A stretch of DNA of 64,000 nt from Paenibacillus sp. YN15 (lineage in GTDB: Bacteria > Bacillota > Bacilli > Paenibacillales > NBRC-103111): the NCBI RefSeq assembly GCF_003285005.1, contig NZ_QMFA01000008.1, positions 62,001 to 126,000 on the forward strand, written 5' to 3'. Under the pieces are notes generated by a model that had not been told where the DNA came from, ran no database searches, and saw nothing but the letters and a program-made list of their open reading frames with translations. Both the position numbers and the translations under genes were made by a program. This document shows positions 61,959 through 64,000 of the stretch, in pieces. Position 1 is the first letter of the stretch. Each line of letters opens with the position of its first letter.

Positions 61959-62073
61959 AATTGGAATAGCAATTGGAAGTGGGCAAGCTTTTGCCCTTCC
62001 CTCAAGCCTTGTAGCTGCTATACTTATTCTGGCTCTAATTGGCTTAAGAACGGTACTAAAGCAACGTAGATAA
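61951..62073 (+). CDS. 40-residue single-span membrane peptide
   Basis: MSKIGIAIGSGQAFALPSSL, then VAAILILALIGLRTVLK as the membrane helix with a basic end. AGGAGGTGAATATCC gives a perfect ribosome site before ATG 61951. It overlaps the previous gene by 8 bp and is followed by a terminator, so it is co-translated. Could be a small toxin, a holin-like peptide or a regulator; unknown. Confidence 0.65.
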   Translation: MSKIGIAIGSGQAFALPSSLVAAILILALIGLRTVLKQRR

Positions 62074-62080
62074 TACCAAT

Positions 62081-62106
62081 AGAGCACCTGGCAAACAAGG
62101 TGCTCT
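62081..62106 (+). terminator. Terminator after the 61951 gene
   Basis: AGAGCACCT / AGGTGCTCT perfect 9-bp stem; tail CCTATTGTT. Confidence 0.75.
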
Positions 62107-62279
62107 CCTATTGTTAATTGAAAGCGGGCAATAACTAATACCGAGTTGGGTTCAAATATGTAATCAGTTTGCTCCAGCTTTTTGTAGCTCCACTTCCTCT
62201 CCTCAAAGATGCAAACGGCGGCACCTAAATGCTTTCATCCGTGAAATTTTTCCCTACGAGATTTCTCTGCACCATTACC

Positions 62280-63338
62280 TTACCCTTTCATATTTGTAAG
62301 ATCGGCGATAGCATCCGCAAATTTCTTTTCCTTATACTCATATCGAATGCTAATCCCTTTACCTAATAGTGAGTTATACCTTGATTTCGTTTCAGCGCTA
62401 CTATCGGGGTTATAGACCCAAAAACGCTTTATAGTGTCATTATCAAATGTATCTAAAGCAAATAGATATCGGAAAAAAGCGTCACTTTCGGGCAAGGAAT
62501 AGCCAATTACATAGATATTCCTTGCTTGACTAAGTTCTTTTGCAGCCTGCTTCCACACATTTGTGAGGTTCCCATGGTAATCTTTCTTGTTCCAAGTTGG
62601 AGGTACTATTACAGGGACATCTTCACAAGCCGATATGCCCCCTTTACAGGGTTTATGTTCATGCCGTGCTATCTTATCAGTGAATTGTATTTGGGGCCCT
62701 CCGCGGCCAGGAATACTCGACAAATATTTGGTGACAGCTATTGGAATTGGGAGTATGGTTCCACAAGTTCTGCATAGCGCCCAGTTTACTGAACCATGTA
62801 ATTTCATTAATTTAACTTCCCCTATAGAACCCTCTTGGTCAATACAATAAGTATATGGAACGTCATGGAAGTTTAGTGCATAATCAAGACCTATATCATA
62901 GTTAAATGTAATTATTGAGCTTGAACGTAATCTTTCACTTATTAATTTTGCAAACCGACTATATGATTCAGTAGGCCTTAATGATCCTTCACTTTTCGGA
63001 AATTGCATACTTCCTTCGAGTGTAGCTACTATAAGCCTGACTAATGATTTCCTTACTTTTTCAATTTCATCCCCAGTTCTTAGTCCAAGTAAATTAATTA
63101 TCTTCCCCATTTCAATTGCACCAAACAGTGATTCAATATTATGCAGGTCCAAATGTGAATTGGCATATACAAGTCGTAATTCCTTTAACAATTTAAAAAC
63201 ATCTTTGAAATCTACTTCAAAAGATTGCACCATGCCACTCCCAAGTAGCTCATAGGCCTTGTCAAAGAAACCATTCATTAGTGGAGCTCCCGCATCAAAT
63301 GAAGCACCTGCGCCTAAAATAAATAAATTCTCTGCCAT
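62280..63338 (-). CDS. SIR2-family (SIR2_2) protein, putative antiphage NADase
   Basis: A 352-residue Rossmann-type protein with SIR2 motifs: ILGAGASFDAGAP (7-19, NAD binding), IITFNYDIGLDYAL (about 141-154; the N of FNYD is the NADase-type residue), KLHGSVNW (about 178-185; the His), and a zinc-like C-x-x-C (RTCGTILP and ACEDVP). C-terminus VIGYSLPESDAFFRYLFAL. In phage defence, SIR2 proteins deplete NAD. Here no partner gene is adjacent; nearest are the 61951 peptide and the recombinase. Probably a stand-alone or orphan defence effector. Confidence 0.85.
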   Translation of the reverse strand: MAENLFILGAGASFDAGAPLMNGFFDKAYELLGSGMVQSFEVDFKDVFKLLKELRLVYANSHLDLHNIESLFGAIEMGKIINLLGLRTGDEIEKVRKSLVRLIVATLEGSMQFPKSEGSLRPTESYSRFAKLISERLRSSSIITFNYDIGLDYALNFHDVPYTYCIDQEGSIGEVKLMKLHGSVNWALCRTCGTILPIPIAVTKYLSSIPGRGGPQIQFTDKIARHEHKPCKGGISACEDVPVIVPPTWNKKDYHGNLTNVWKQAAKELSQARNIYVIGYSLPESDAFFRYLFALDTFDNDTIKRFWVYNPDSSAETKSRYNSLLGKGISIRYEYKEKKFADAIADLTNMKG

Positions 63339-63528
63339 GTTGCATCCCCTTTGTAGATTTGTTCAGTTCCCTACTTTGTAATCGTACAATATATATGGAA
63401 CATCTTTGATTCATCTATCATTATTTTCTTCCTTATACTCTTTTGTAATCCATTATATTCCTAACCCATGGTATTACCAACAGAAGTTTTACTTATACTC
63501 TTAAACCGCCCACGGGGGCATCTACACA

Positions 63529-63558
63529 GCCTGACTTCATGGAGTCGGGCTTTTTTTG
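63529..63558 (+). terminator. Terminator before the recombinase gene
   Basis: GCCTGACT / AGTCGGGC stem followed by seven T residues. Confidence 0.85.
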
Positions 63559-63665
63559 CGTTTACAGCGAGTAATCCAGAGGGTGAGATGAGCTGGAAAA
63601 TCAGAGAGGAGGGCAGTTAAGCCTTAGAGCAACAACCAATACGAAATTGAGAGGAGCATTACCAA

Positions 63666-64000
63666 ATGAATGTTGTTATTTATCTCCGTGTATCATCTGA
63701 TCAACAAGCTGAACGGCAATTATCCATCCCCGCCCAAAGGGAGGCTTTACAACGCTATGCATCAGATAAAGGGTGGACTATCATTGAAGAATATGTGGAT
63801 GAAGCGAAGTCTGCAAAGACGGCAGATCGACCTGAATTCTAGAGAATGATTACCGCGGCAAAGCAGCCAGATAAGGACTTCAAGGCCATTCTAGTGCATA
63901 AGTTCGACCGATTCAGCCGAAGCAGACAAGATCATATCATTTACAAAGCCCTGCTCAAAAAGCAGGGCATTTCTGTTTTATCGGCATCTGAACCCACTGA
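63666..64000 (+). pseudogene. Serine site-specific recombinase with early amber codon (continues past window)
   Basis: ATG 63666 (GAGGAG ten bases upstream) opens [20 protein letters not shown], the resolvase N-terminus with catalytic Ser10 (YLRVSS), then [20 protein letters not shown] and [14 protein letters not shown]. Codon 59 is TAG (63840-63842). The same frame continues RMITAAKQPDKDFKAILVHK and FDRFSRSRQDHIIYKALL, the normal core. One nonsense change only. It resembles large serine recombinases of ICEs and phages; the rest lies beyond the window. Confidence 0.8.

Noticed and set aside
1-64000. tRNA, rRNA and CRISPR arrays
   Set aside because: None seen by eye on either strand; only tmRNA pieces were found.

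Overview
The window looks like a chromosomal stretch of a spore-forming Paenibacillus-type member of the Bacillota. Pointers are strong AAGGAGG-type ribosome sites, a secreted family-1 pectate lyase, SLH-domain surface proteins, an Ena-like spore-appendage candidate, AzlC/AzlD, MocR and XRE regulators, an Hfq-like protein and an Sda-like sporulation checkpoint protein. No tRNA, rRNA or CRISPR array was seen.

Layout. 1-19 kb is mostly ordinary chromosome, largely on the minus strand: Gfo/Idh/MocA oxidoreductase, beta-carbonic anhydrase, toxin-antitoxin pieces (MazE with a gutted MazF; an AbrB-type antitoxin with a frameshifted Doc; a Fic protein), pectate lyase, two tandem BaiN-like flavoproteins, an esterase, SEC-C and RQC-minor proteins, a Dus enzyme and a membrane sensor protein. 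Among them lie remnants of defence genes: a TOTE-like helicase tail, a NERD-type fragment and a phosphorothioate-sensing type HNH nuclease. 19-27 kb carries a MITE-like element, phage and IS110 debris, an Hfq-like/pentapeptide-repeat operon, a MarR-controlled exporter permease, and an azlDC-mocR block flanked by copies of the tmRNA 3' end.

27-39 kb is an accessory island bounded by truncated ssrA (tmRNA) fragments. It holds a nonsense-interrupted HEPN-like protein, cassette A (XRE, frameshifted ArdA, small conserved proteins, RadC), a broken SLH/beta-propeller gene, an unrecognised membrane operon and an Rpn nuclease. 39-49 kb is a defence block: intact type I restriction-modification (hsdR-hsdM-hsdS) and a GHKL ATPase that appears fused to a PD-(D/E)XK-like domain. 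49-54 kb has an SLH/lipoprotein operon and cassette B (XRE, a broken and an intact Sda-like gene, small proteins, RadC), whose order mirrors cassette A.

54-64 kb is accessory DNA: a split PD-(D/E)XK protein, a protein that reads like a reverse transcriptase without its YxDD box preceded by a stem-loop-rich leader of about 234 nt with its own promoter, a sigma-70 factor, DUF1643 and other unknown proteins, an orphan SIR2 protein, and a serine recombinase with an early amber codon at the right edge. The best candidate for an undescribed system is the RT-like gene with its structured leader (56681-58047); the GHKL-nuclease next to the type I system is the second.
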